Shown in pieces: positions 1 through 5,788 of a stretch of DNA of 6,423 nt. Position 1 is the stretch's first letter, and every line of letters begins with the position of its first letter. The notes beneath the pieces are model-generated. The model saw only the letters and a program-made list of their open reading frames with translations, ran no database searches and was not told the DNA's origin. A program made the translations under genes and the position numbers. The DNA is from Candidatus Methanoperedens sp. (GTDB lineage: Archaea; Halobacteriota; Methanosarcinia; Methanosarcinales; Methanoperedenaceae), in assembly GCA_023249275.1 (NCBI GenBank), contig JAHFCV010000133.1, positions 1 to 6,423 of the forward strand, in the 5' to 3' direction.

Positions 1-220
1 CGCCAAGAAGCTTGATTATTTCTATATCAAGCCCTGTCTCCTCCTTTGCCTCGCGGACTGTGGCGTCCTCAACAGTCTCCCCCACTTCAACGAACCCGCC
101 TGGAAGCGCGAAACGACCCTTATAAGGCGGATTTCCGCGCTTGATAAGAACGAGTTCTCCCTCAAATATTATGAGTGCGTCCACGGTCAGAAGAGGCGTT
201 ACTGGTTTCATGTGTCTCAT
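1..220 (-). CDS. NUDIX hydrolase, partial (3' end beyond the left edge)
   Basis: This is the N-terminal 73 residues of a NUDIX hydrolase. The family cleaves nucleoside diphosphates linked to another moiety, such as ADP-ribose, NADH or oxidised nucleotides, using divalent metal. A complete Nudix box is visible at residues 42-64: G42, E48, R56-E57, E60-E61, G63-L64, matching GX5EX7REUXEEXGU with no deviation. It is preceded by the usual strand and LPGG motif (39-42). The ATG at 220 overlaps the GTPase stop codon as ATGA, suggesting translational coupling. A GAGGA at 226-222 lies almost against this ATG, so the ATG at 211 (MKPVTPLL), with a 10 nt spacer, may be the real start. The substrate cannot be told from this half; ADP-ribose pyrophosphatase-like is only a guess. 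The C-terminus is outside the window, so the gene is cut by the edge and not visibly broken. Confidence 0.9.
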   Translation of the reverse strand, partial: MRHMKPVTPLLTVDALIIFEGELVLIKRGNPPYKGRFALPGGFVEVGETVEDATVREAKEETGLDIEIIKLLG

Positions 221-1308
221 TTCCTCAATACAATAGTCAGTATATCATTATCATACATCATGTGGTCAAGACCTGCGCGCTGTCCTTCATGCTTTGCGGA
301 ATCGCCCCATATTTGCGCATACCTGAACCTTTTTTTGAAATCGCGATGAAGCTTGTCGCATACATCGCCGATGGTGAAGCCCTCCCTCACAATCAGGGGT
401 TCATCCATATCGGCGGGCTTGCCCTGCGGTTTCAGGTAAATCCTGATAAACCCTAATTTTTCATATAATCTCTCTTTTAGTTCATCGATATGCACCTTTT
501 TATCAGCAGAAACCAAAATCGCATCAGGGAATTTTTCTTTACATTTCCTGAGTGTGTATTCATCCGCAAGGTCGATTTTATTGATAACCACGAGCGCGGG
601 GATATATTTCCTGTTGCCAAGGACAGCATCTATCAACTGGTCGATGGTGATGTTCTCACGAATCAATACATTGGCATTATGGATTCTGTACTCTCCAAGG
701 ATAGTTTTAATGGTGTCCTCATCAAGACCCAGTTCAACAGTGCTGCTGATACTGACCCCGCCCCTTGCTTTTTTCTTTATTGTGATATCAGGCGGTCTTG
801 AATTGACGCGAATACCGGCTTCGTACAGTTCCTGGATAAGCACATCATGGTGGACAAGCTGGAAAACATCAAGCAGTATAACCGCAAGGTCGGCGTTCCT
901 TATTACTGCAATGACTTCCTTGCCCCTGCCCCTGCCGGAGGCAGCCCCTCTCACAAGACCGGGGACGTCCAGTATCTGGATGGCGGCGCCTTTATATTCC
1001 ATCGCGCCAGGCACTACGTCAAGGGTGGTAAATTCGTAGGCTGCAACCGCCGATTCTGCTCCTGTGAGGCTGTTGAGGAGCGTACTTTTGCCGACTGATG
1101 GAAAGCCCACGAGCACAACGGATGCATCTCCGGATTTCTTGACCGAGAAACCTTCCCCGCCGGTTTTTGACGAGGCTCTTTTCTGTACCTCGTCCCTCAA
1201 ACGGGCAATCTTGGATTTAAGGCGACCGATATGACCTTCGGTAGCCTTGTTATATTTTGTCTTGGAGATTTCGTCTTCAATTGCCTTTATTTCTTCGTCG
1301 AGGGTCAT
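217..1308 (-). CDS. DRG/OBG-type GTP-binding protein with C-terminal TGS domain
   Basis: This 363-residue protein is the archaeal counterpart of eukaryotic DRG GTPases, which bind ribosomes or translation factors. All G motifs are intact: P-loop GFPSVGKST (68-76), switch threonines T94/T95 in FTTLD, G3 DVPG (114-117), G4 NKID (243-246) and G5 SADK (267-270). A charged helical N-terminus (1-55) precedes the G domain. The segment at about 165-225, between G3 and G4, matches the extra domain that DRG proteins carry inside the G domain. Residues 287-362 form a TGS domain (RIYLKPQG..., ending NDILTIVLRK). The length is about normal for the family. It reads toward the NUDIX gene with a 4 bp overlap and diverges from the M20 gene. 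The family assignment is firm. The cellular role, probably in translation or ribosome maintenance, comes from the family and is not shown here. Confidence 0.95.
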   Translation of the reverse strand: MTLDEEIKAIEDEISKTKYNKATEGHIGRLKSKIARLRDEVQKRASSKTGGEGFSVKKSGDASVVLVGFPSVGKSTLLNSLTGAESAVAAYEFTTLDVVPGAMEYKGAAIQILDVPGLVRGAASGRGRGKEVIAVIRNADLAVILLDVFQLVHHDVLIQELYEAGIRVNSRPPDITIKKKARGGVSISSTVELGLDEDTIKTILGEYRIHNANVLIRENITIDQLIDAVLGNRKYIPALVVINKIDLADEYTLRKCKEKFPDAILVSADKKVHIDELKERLYEKLGFIRIYLKPQGKPADMDEPLIVREGFTIGDVCDKLHRDFKKRFRYAQIWGDSAKHEGQRAGLDHMMYDNDILTIVLRK

Positions 1309-1371
1309 CGGCTCTAATAGCTGTAATCAAGGCAAAAAGGATTTGGGTAATAAAAGCCTTTTTGAAACGAA
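1309..1371. promoter_or_regulatory. Divergent spacer with TATA-like element between the GTPase and M20 genes
   Basis: This 63 bp spacer must carry the start signals for both divergent genes. TAATAAAA at 1348-1355 reads TTTTATTA on the minus strand. On that strand its centre predicts transcription starting near 1325, leaving a leader of about 17 nt before the GTPase ATG at 1308. On the plus strand the same element is only about 20 bp from the M20 ATG, a little close for the usual 26-27 bp. The plus-strand promoter is therefore less clear; its mRNA would be leaderless or nearly so, and no Shine-Dalgarno site precedes 1372. Confidence 0.4.
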
Positions 1372-2643
1372 ATGCAGGCATTATTCGATTATCTTGAATC
1401 CAAAACCGAAGAGACAATAAATACGCTCAATGAGCTTGTGCGCATTCCCACGCAGGTCCCGCCGGGTGAGAACTATGAAAAAATAATGGACTTTGCAGCC
1501 GGTAAACTTCATGACCTGGACTTTGAGGTTGAAACGCTGGTAATGCCCCGCGAATTATTCGAGAAGAAAAATCCCCGCCTTTCGCATCTTAAGGGAGAGC
1601 GGGTTAATTTATCGGCAAAACTGGACGTGGGCGCGCCAAAAACCCTGTTAATCAACACGCATCTTGACGTTGTCCCGGCAAGCGCCAACTGGAGCGTGCC
1701 GCCGTTTGAATGCACGGTCAAGGACGGGCGCGTATTCGGTCGGGGCGTCGCAGATTCAAAAGGAGGCGTCGCAGCGCTGTTAACAGTGCTTTCTGCTATG
1801 AAGGAACAGGACATAAAACCAGAGTACAACCTGAATATCGCCCTGACAACGGATGAGGAAATGGGACCTTATTCAGGTCTGTGCTACCTTGCAGACCTTG
1901 GGAAGCTCGAAGCGGATTATTTCCTGAGCATGGACGGGGATAGCGATGATATCACCATTGCCTCAAACGGGAACGTGGACTGGCAGGTAGACGTATTCGG
2001 GAAATCGTACCACAGCGGCAGCAGTTTTCTGGGCGTGAACGCCATCGAAAAGTCAATTCCTGTAATGAATGAACTGATGGAACTCAAGGCAAAGGTTGAG
2101 AAAAGGCGCTCTAAAGTGCCTACCAGTATGGCAATCAGCAGGAAAACAGGGATTAATACTCTCCTGCCTGTTCTTAATATCACCGTGATAAATGCGGGTG
2201 TTAAACAGAATATAGTTCCTGACAGGTGCACTTTAAAGGGCGACCGCAGATATATCCCTGAAGAGATATTCGAGGACGTTTGCAAAGAGATGAACGCCAC
2301 AATTTCACGGGTGAAAGAAAAACATCCTGATATTGATCTTAAGATGAGCTGTGACGACATCTATGCGCCCATGCTTACGGACATGAACCATCCGTGGGTG
2401 AAAGAGGTAAAGAGGGTTGCAAGTGAGGTCGCGGGCAGGGATGTGGCACTGGCGGGGGCGCAGGGAAGTCTTGATGTGGCATACGCGGTCAAGGTCACAG
2501 GGCTGCCTGCATGCTGCTTCGGGATTGGAAGGAGGACACAGAGCAATGCGCACGCTGATGATGAGAATATCTGGATTGAAGATCTGGTGATGTACACCAG
2601 GTTTCTGGCGAGGTTGATTTGCAAGGATGTGGAAAATATATAA
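1372..2643 (+). CDS. M20-family metallohydrolase (ArgE/DapE/CPG2-type deacylase or peptidase)
   Basis: A 423-residue enzyme of the M20 family, which hydrolyses N-acyl or peptide bonds with two co-catalytic zinc ions in the cytoplasm. The metal and catalytic residues can be placed: H97 and D99 in THLDVVP, bridging D128 in GVADSKGG, general base E162 and ligand E163 in TTDEEMG, D188 in SMDGD, and H394 in NAHADDE. H214 in SYHSG lies in the inserted dimerisation domain (about 200-315), where the family usually has a histidine that completes the partner's active site. The length is typical. The substrate is not identifiable: acetylornithine, succinyl-diaminopimelate and dipeptides are all possible, and no arginine or lysine biosynthesis gene is adjacent. 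It stands apart from the next genes, which have their own promoter overlapping its stop codon. The start at 1372 has no Shine-Dalgarno site, but the next in-frame methionine is at residue 39, inside the conserved fold. Confidence 0.92.
   Translation: MQALFDYLESKTEETINTLNELVRIPTQVPPGENYEKIMDFAAGKLHDLDFEVETLVMPRELFEKKNPRLSHLKGERVNLSAKLDVGAPKTLLINTHLDVVPASANWSVPPFECTVKDGRVFGRGVADSKGGVAALLTVLSAMKEQDIKPEYNLNIALTTDEEMGPYSGLCYLADLGKLEADYFLSMDGDSDDITIASNGNVDWQVDVFGKSYHSGSSFLGVNAIEKSIPVMNELMELKAKVEKRRSKVPTSMAISRKTGINTLLPVLNITVINAGVKQNIVPDRCTLKGDRRYIPEEIFEDVCKEMNATISRVKEKHPDIDLKMSCDDIYAPMLTDMNHPWVKEVKRVASEVAGRDVALAGAQGSLDVAYAVKVTGLPACCFGIGRRTQSNAHADDENIWIEDLVMYTRFLARLICKDVENI
2631..2643 (+). promoter_or_regulatory. 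BRE/TATA promoter of the TPM-lemA unit
   Basis: GGAAAA (2631-2636) followed by TATATAA (2637-2643) is a textbook archaeal BRE plus TATA box. The first T of the TATA box is 30 bp before the A of the ATG at 2667, so transcription should start at or next to that ATG. There is no Shine-Dalgarno site before 2667, which fits a leaderless mRNA. The last three bases of the TATA box are the stop codon of the M20 gene. Confidence 0.75.
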
Positions 2644-2666
2644 CCAATACGGTCGTGAATAAAAAC

Positions 2667-3461
2667 ATGAAGTGGAATTTGTTAATAATCCTGATTCTGT
2701 TGCTGCCAGTAGCAGGCGCGGTCAATTATCCTCAAATTAATAAGGCTTTTGTTACTGATAATGCCAATATTATAGACCCTGTAAATAAGGATAAGATTAC
2801 GCAGCTTGCACAGAATATTGAAAAGGAAACCACTGTGGAGATTGCAGTTGTAACAATAGAATCCCTCGAGGGCGAATCAAGGGAGATGTACGCTGAAAAG
2901 CTTTTCAGGCAACCCCCGGGTATCGGTAAAAAGGATAAAGACAATGGTCTCCTGATTCTCGTAGCAAAAAAGGAAGGGGAATACAGGTTCGAAGTGGGTT
3001 ACGGGCTTGAAGGCACTATCACGGACAGCATGAAGGTCAATATCGGGGACAGGATTATCGTGCCAAATTTCAGGAACGGCGAGTATGGCAAGGGCATCTA
3101 TGAAGCGATGGTGGTAATCCGGGAGGTGCTTGCGGGCAATGAAGAAGTCATATCACAATACAACATGCCGCAAACACCGCAAACAGACAATCAGGAGCTT
3201 CCAGGCTGGGTTTTCTTTGCCATTGTAGTATTAGTTATTATCTTTATTGCCATCTCCATCTCCGCAAAAGAGAATACAGGCGGGTGGACTTACGGAGGAG
3301 GAGGATATTATGGCGGCAGGAGGCGCAGCGGATGGGAGGGTGGTGGAGGATTCGGCGGGGGGTTCGGCGGGGGTGGAAGTTCAGGAGGCGGGTTCGGAGG
3401 CGGTTTTGGTGGATTCGGCGGCGGGAGGTCTGGCGGTGGCGGTTTTGGTGGAAAGTGGTAA
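2667..3461 (+). CDS. TPM-domain membrane protein with glycine-rich tail (YgcG-like)
   Basis: This is a 264-residue exported and membrane-anchored protein. Residues 1-18 form a signal peptide (K2, hydrophobic core, A16-G17-A18 as likely cleavage site). Residues 20-160 are a TPM domain, with the family's VTDNANIIDP opening, DNGLLILVA (92-100) and GYGLEG (111-116). A transmembrane segment follows at 181-198, then an arginine patch (R218-R220) and a tail of Gly, Phe and Ser ending GGKW. The TPM domain should face outward and the tail the cytoplasm. The family is linked in the literature to photosystem II repair (TLP18.3) and to weak phosphatase activity, but its role in archaea is unknown. I chose 2667 over an in-frame ATG at 2619 because it begins the signal peptide directly, avoids overlap with the M20 gene and fits the promoter spacing. 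It is the first gene of a unit with the two genes downstream. Confidence 0.9.
   Translation: MKWNLLIILILLLPVAGAVNYPQINKAFVTDNANIIDPVNKDKITQLAQNIEKETTVEIAVVTIESLEGESREMYAEKLFRQPPGIGKKDKDNGLLILVAKKEGEYRFEVGYGLEGTITDSMKVNIGDRIIVPNFRNGEYGKGIYEAMVVIREVLAGNEEVISQYNMPQTPQTDNQELPGWVFFAIVVLVIIFIAISISAKENTGGWTYGGGGYYGGRRRSGWEGGGGFGGGFGGGGSSGGGFGGGFGGFGGGRSGGGGFGGKW
3279..3458 (+). repeat. GC-rich low-complexity tract coding the glycine-rich tail
   Basis: Residues 205-264 of the TPM protein are encoded by short degenerate repeats of the ggcggg / ttcggcgg type, giving GGFGG and GGGFGG units. The tract is much richer in G than its surroundings. On the minus strand it gives an artificial proline-rich open frame. 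Such tracts tend to vary in unit number between strains and to assemble poorly. Confidence 0.85.
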
Positions 3462-3475
3462 ATTAAGGAGATATT

Positions 3476-4120
3476 ATGGCAGCAGAGACAGAACTGAAAA
3501 TTAAAGAAATAATTGGAGAAAATCTTGCAACGCTTGCGGAATATTATACAGGTGATGAGAGTACCCTGCTTGCAGTCTGCAATACTCTTGATTTTGAGCA
3601 TATACAAAAGCTCAAGCAGCTTAAGAAAATACCCCTGGTTTTTACAAGAGAAGAGATTATGGACGGGGTAGATGTGTTCCCCGTCGAGTTCCTGAATATC
3701 AGGAAGCACCACAAAACACTCTATGGCGATGATATACTGAAGGATATGGAAATATCCAAAGAAAATTTGCGCCGCCAGCTCGAGTTTGAACTCCGCTCAA
3801 AGCTGATTCATCTTCGCAAAGGATATCTTCTATCCAGCGGCAGGCATCTTGAAGCTCTCATCCTTTCAGCAGTCCCCACGCTTGTGCCAATTCTTGGGGG
3901 ATTGATATACCTGAAGGACTTGCGTTACGAAGATACGCATGATATGTTCAACGTTGTTTCTGAGGGATACGGTATAGACCTGCAGGTCTTAAAAGAGATT
4001 TTTGATGTACGGCGCGGTAAGGCTAAATTGAGGAAAGATAAAGAGCAGTATATCAGGGAACTCATCGATGTGCTTACCGGCATAGGAGAGGCAGTTGATC
4101 AGATTAAGGTGACAGAATGA
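3476..4120 (+). CDS. Unknown protein, probably a degenerate nucleotidyltransferase-fold protein
   Basis: A 214-residue protein with a clear Shine-Dalgarno site (TAAGGAG, 3464-3470, 5 nt before ATG). I do not recognise a named gene. The middle, PLVFTREEIMDGVDVFPVEF (53-72) followed by LNIRKHHKTLYGDDIL and a helical LRRQLEFELRSKLIHLRKG (98-116), resembles from memory bacterial proteins annotated as nucleotidyltransferase-like, where a 'GS...' strand and acidic pair come first. Here the N-terminus (1-50) is short and shows no GS motif and no DxD/DxE pair, so catalysis by the usual route is unlikely. Residues 125-146 are hydrophobic and could be a buried helix or a membrane contact; there is no signal peptide. 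The gene sits between TPM and lemA, 14 nt after the first and overlapping the second by ATGA. It probably works with these membrane proteins from the cytoplasmic side. Existence as a gene is near certain; the fold assignment is tentative. Confidence 0.85.
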   Translation: MAAETELKIKEIIGENLATLAEYYTGDESTLLAVCNTLDFEHIQKLKQLKKIPLVFTREEIMDGVDVFPVEFLNIRKHHKTLYGDDILKDMEISKENLRRQLEFELRSKLIHLRKGYLLSSGRHLEALILSAVPTLVPILGGLIYLKDLRYEDTHDMFNVVSEGYGIDLQVLKEIFDVRRGKAKLRKDKEQYIRELIDVLTGIGEAVDQIKVTE

Positions 4121-5103
4121 GTTTTAAGAATATTTTAATTGCAATAGTGCTCATTGGCATACTGTTCGGCGGCTGGTTCCTGATTACATATAACGGTCTT
4201 GTGTCGGCGCAAGAAGGCGTTGATGCCCAGTGGCATCAGGTGGAAAACCAGTACCAGCGCCGCGCTGACCTTATTCCCAATCTCGTCGAAACAGTGAAAG
4301 CGTATGCGGCGCAGGAAGAGAAAATCTTTACTGAAGTGACAAAGTATCGAAGCCAATGGAACGCTGCTACAACGCAGGATGAGAAAATAAAGGCTGCAAA
4401 AGGCATGGATTCCTCTCTTTCGAGGTTACTCGTTGTTGTAGAGAATTATCCTCAACTTAAGTCAAACGAGAACTTCCTTGCCCTGCAGGCGCAGCTTGAA
4501 GGCACTGAAAACAGAATTGCCGTTGAACGGATGCGCTATAACGAAAAGGTCAGGGATTACAACACTCTCATCAAGAGAATGCCGTCGTCGATAGTAGCCA
4601 ACACATACGGTTTCGGAAGTAAATCGTACTTTGAGGCAGAAAAAGGCGCGGAGGAGGCGCCAGCGGTGAAGTTCGGCACGCCCGCCGCCACAGCCACGTC
4701 TTCTCCGCTCCAGACAACAACTCCTGTAACGTCTGCAAGTGTCGGGCTTTATGGCGAGAAGACGGATGTGTATCTTGGGGAGGACATTGTACTGAAATTA
4801 TCTGCGGTCAACCTTATCACAAAACCTGTAATGAATGTCCAGGTAATTTTAATCCCACCTTCGGGAATGTCGGTTACTTCTTCGGAATTCGCTACTTCAG
4901 GCGCAGGGCAGTACACCACGACATACAAGCTTGACCCCGGCAGTGGAAAAGACATTGAAGTAAGAATAAAGACAGCCCAGGTGGGCGATTTTACGGTAAA
5001 AGGCAGGATTGTGTATTATTTTGGAGAAAACACATCAACAGCAGAAGACCACACGCTGGAGCTTCCCATAAAAGTGAGAGCTGCTAAAAAACCTGGTGGT
5101 TAA
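4117..5103 (+). CDS. lemA: LemA-family membrane protein with extra C-terminal Ig-like domain
   Basis: This 328-residue protein starts with an N-terminal membrane helix (4-24) and YNGLV (25-29). A LemA domain follows to about residue 186, including RRADLIPNLVETV (48-60), the QLEGTENRIAVERMRYNEKV segment (126-145) and FGSKSYFEAE...APAVKF (166-186). Ordinary LemA proteins end about here. This one continues through a Thr/Ser/Ala/Pro linker (187-208) into a beta-rich domain (about 209-320), which resembles the Ig-like/CARDB-type domains of archaeal surface proteins. In LemA proteins the helical domain is thought to lie outside the membrane, so the added domain should be extracellular too. The ATG overlaps the preceding stop as ATGA and has AAGGTGA (4106-4112) upstream, so it is translationally coupled. 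LemA is commonly found next to TPM genes; its biochemical function is unsettled. Confidence 0.92.
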   Translation: MSFKNILIAIVLIGILFGGWFLITYNGLVSAQEGVDAQWHQVENQYQRRADLIPNLVETVKAYAAQEEKIFTEVTKYRSQWNAATTQDEKIKAAKGMDSSLSRLLVVVENYPQLKSNENFLALQAQLEGTENRIAVERMRYNEKVRDYNTLIKRMPSSIVANTYGFGSKSYFEAEKGAEEAPAVKFGTPAATATSSPLQTTTPVTSASVGLYGEKTDVYLGEDIVLKLSAVNLITKPVMNVQVILIPPSGMSVTSSEFATSGAGQYTTTYKLDPGSGKDIEVRIKTAQVGDFTVKGRIVYYFGENTSTAEDHTLELPIKVRAAKKPGG

Positions 5104-5107
5104 AAGA
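5101..5107 (-). terminator. Short T-tract after tRNA-Glu
   Basis: On the minus strand the tRNA 3' end is followed by TCTTTTAA, a short T-tract that could end transcription or mark processing. It overlaps the stop codon of lemA on the other strand. The tract is short, so support is weak. Confidence 0.3.
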
Positions 5108-5182
5108 TGCTCCGATGGGGATTTGAACCCCAGTCGTCAGAGTGAGAGTCTGACATGATTGGCCGTGCTACACTATCGGAGC
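5108..5182 (-). tRNA. tRNA-Glu (anticodon CTC)
   Basis: A 75 nt cloverleaf is readable on the minus strand. The acceptor stem GCTCCGA/TCGGAGC pairs perfectly over 7 bp, with discriminator A. The D arm contains GTGT...GGCCAATCA, a sequence typical of archaeal tRNA-Glu. The anticodon stem TCAGA/TCTGA (5 bp) encloses the loop CTCTCAC, placing anticodon CTC at 5146-5144 for the glutamate codon GAG. The T arm is TGGGG-TTCAAAT-CCCCA. The 3' CCA is not encoded and no intron is present. It lies tail-to-tail with lemA, 4 bp from its stop codon. The tRNA is used for protein synthesis and, in archaea, is also the precursor for tetrapyrrole synthesis via glutamyl-tRNA, though the UUC isoacceptor may share that role. 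Confidence 0.96.
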
Positions 5183-5208
5183 GGGGTTAGTTGAAAGTCG
5201 TTACGTGG

Positions 5209-5216
5209 TTATTAAA
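5209..5216 (-). promoter_or_regulatory. TATA-like element for tRNA-Glu
   Basis: On the minus strand TTTAATAA is centred about 30 bp upstream of the tRNA 5' end at 5182. This predicts transcription starting a few bases before the mature tRNA, as is usual for archaeal tRNA genes. The upstream bases AAC are a weak BRE. Confidence 0.5.
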
Positions 5217-5293
5217 GTTTCGTTTTACCATGAGTTCAGGGAAGTTTTAGAAGCATGGGATACATTTATTGCAATACTTATTTAATATCACTA

Positions 5294-5313
5294 TTAATTA
5301 TTATAATGATTAA
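5294..5313. promoter_or_regulatory. AT-rich near-palindrome upstream of the DUF22 gene (possible operator/promoter)
   Basis: A 20 bp stretch beginning TTAATTATTA and ending TAATGATTAA has nine of ten symmetrical positions complementary; only 5299/5308 fail. It lies 53 bp before the DUF22 ATG at 5367, within an AT-rich stretch holding several TATA-like sequences (5277-5288, 5300-5307). It could be a regulator binding site overlapping the promoter, but AT-rich DNA yields such palindromes by chance. The whole spacer 5183-5366 (184 bp) shows no gene. Confidence 0.3.
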
Positions 5314-5353
5314 ACATGATAAACTATAAGTACTATGGGGTTGTTAAAAAGAT

Positions 5354-5359
5354 GGGTGA
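5354..5359 (+). promoter_or_regulatory. Shine-Dalgarno site fixing the DUF22 start
   Basis: GGGTGA at 5354-5359 lies 7 nt before the ATG at 5367 and matches the GGTGA core pairing with the archaeal 16S rRNA 3' end. Neither upstream in-frame ATG (5316, 5352) has such a site, so 5367 is preferred. Confidence 0.75.
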
Positions 5360-5366
5360 AACCATT

Positions 5367-5783
5367 ATGAGTGAAATCGTGAACGTGGTCTCCCGTGACA
5401 ACGGGAAGGTTAACAGGAAAAAAGTGAAGGCATCGCCATATGAATTTACCATAGCCACAAGAGCAAAATGGGAGATGGTAATCGCAGATGAGGATGTTAC
5501 AATCGGAGCGGGGAAACTTGAGCGTGTAAAGGTCAAGGACATCAAGGTACAGAAAGACATGCTTGCAATGCCCTGCGCTTTCAGCCACCACCCCATCGTT
5601 TCGGTCATAAAGGTAGGAACAAGAGAAGGGCCAGCCCCGGTAGAGACAGAGAGAACCATAAACGTGGCTTATGTCATGGGACAGGAATCTGGTGAACTCA
5701 AAAAGGGAGACCTGCTGTCGGTGCTCAACCTGTATCCCATAATGTTCACGCGTGAGGCGACTAAGCCGGTGCTGGTCAGGTGA
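5367..5783 (+). CDS. DUF22-type protein
   Basis: A 138-residue soluble protein that I recognise as belonging to the DUF22 family, which is mainly archaeal and has no established function. Visible landmarks are the YEFTIATRAKWEMVIADEDV segment (25-44), GAGKLERVKVKDI (48-60), the AMPCAFSHHP stretch (67-76), and ELKKGDLLSVLNLYP (110-124) near the end. The fold looks all-beta; ADEDVTIGAG and KKGDLLSVL resemble strands of a barrel-like domain. C70, H74 and H75 are clustered and could bind metal, but this is conjecture. There is no signal peptide or membrane segment. The start at 5367 is set by its Shine-Dalgarno site; a longer form from 5316 would add MINYKYYG..., which looks unlike coding sequence conserved in the family. 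The gene is immediately followed by the CxxC protein, 5 nt from stop to start, so the two are very likely co-transcribed. Confidence 0.85.
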   Translation: MSEIVNVVSRDNGKVNRKKVKASPYEFTIATRAKWEMVIADEDVTIGAGKLERVKVKDIKVQKDMLAMPCAFSHHPIVSVIKVGTREGPAPVETERTINVAYVMGQESGELKKGDLLSVLNLYPIMFTREATKPVLVR

Positions 5784-5784
5784 T
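5778..5784 (+). promoter_or_regulatory. Shine-Dalgarno site overlapping the DUF22 stop codon
   Basis: AGGTGAT (5778-5784) contains the DUF22 stop codon TGA and lies 4 nt before the ATG at 5789. It argues for 5789 over the GTG at 5780, which would sit inside the Shine-Dalgarno site itself. The layout suggests that ribosomes ending DUF22 restart here. Confidence 0.75.
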
Positions 5785-5788
5785 ATTA

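Noticed and set aside
554..1039. Plus-strand open frame of 161 residues opposite the GTPase
   Set aside because: It lies entirely antisense to a complete DRG-type GTPase and has no recognisable domain.
2619..2666. N-terminal extension of the TPM protein from the ATG at 2619
   Set aside because: It would overlap the M20 gene by 25 bp, put 16 polar residues ahead of the signal peptide, and begin upstream of the TATA box that appears to drive the gene.
3279..3458. Possible CRISPR-like or tandem repeat array
   Set aside because: The repeats are short, degenerate and in frame with a glycine-rich protein tail, with no regular spacers.
3308..3712. Minus-strand open frame of 134 residues with a long proline-rich stretch
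   Set aside because: It is the complement of the glycine-coding tract plus the start of the next gene. Proline runs arise automatically opposite Gly codons, and both plus-strand genes are well supported.
5316..5366. N-terminal extension of the DUF22 protein
   Set aside because: The ATGs at 5316 and 5352 lack Shine-Dalgarno sites, while GGGTGA is well placed for 5367.
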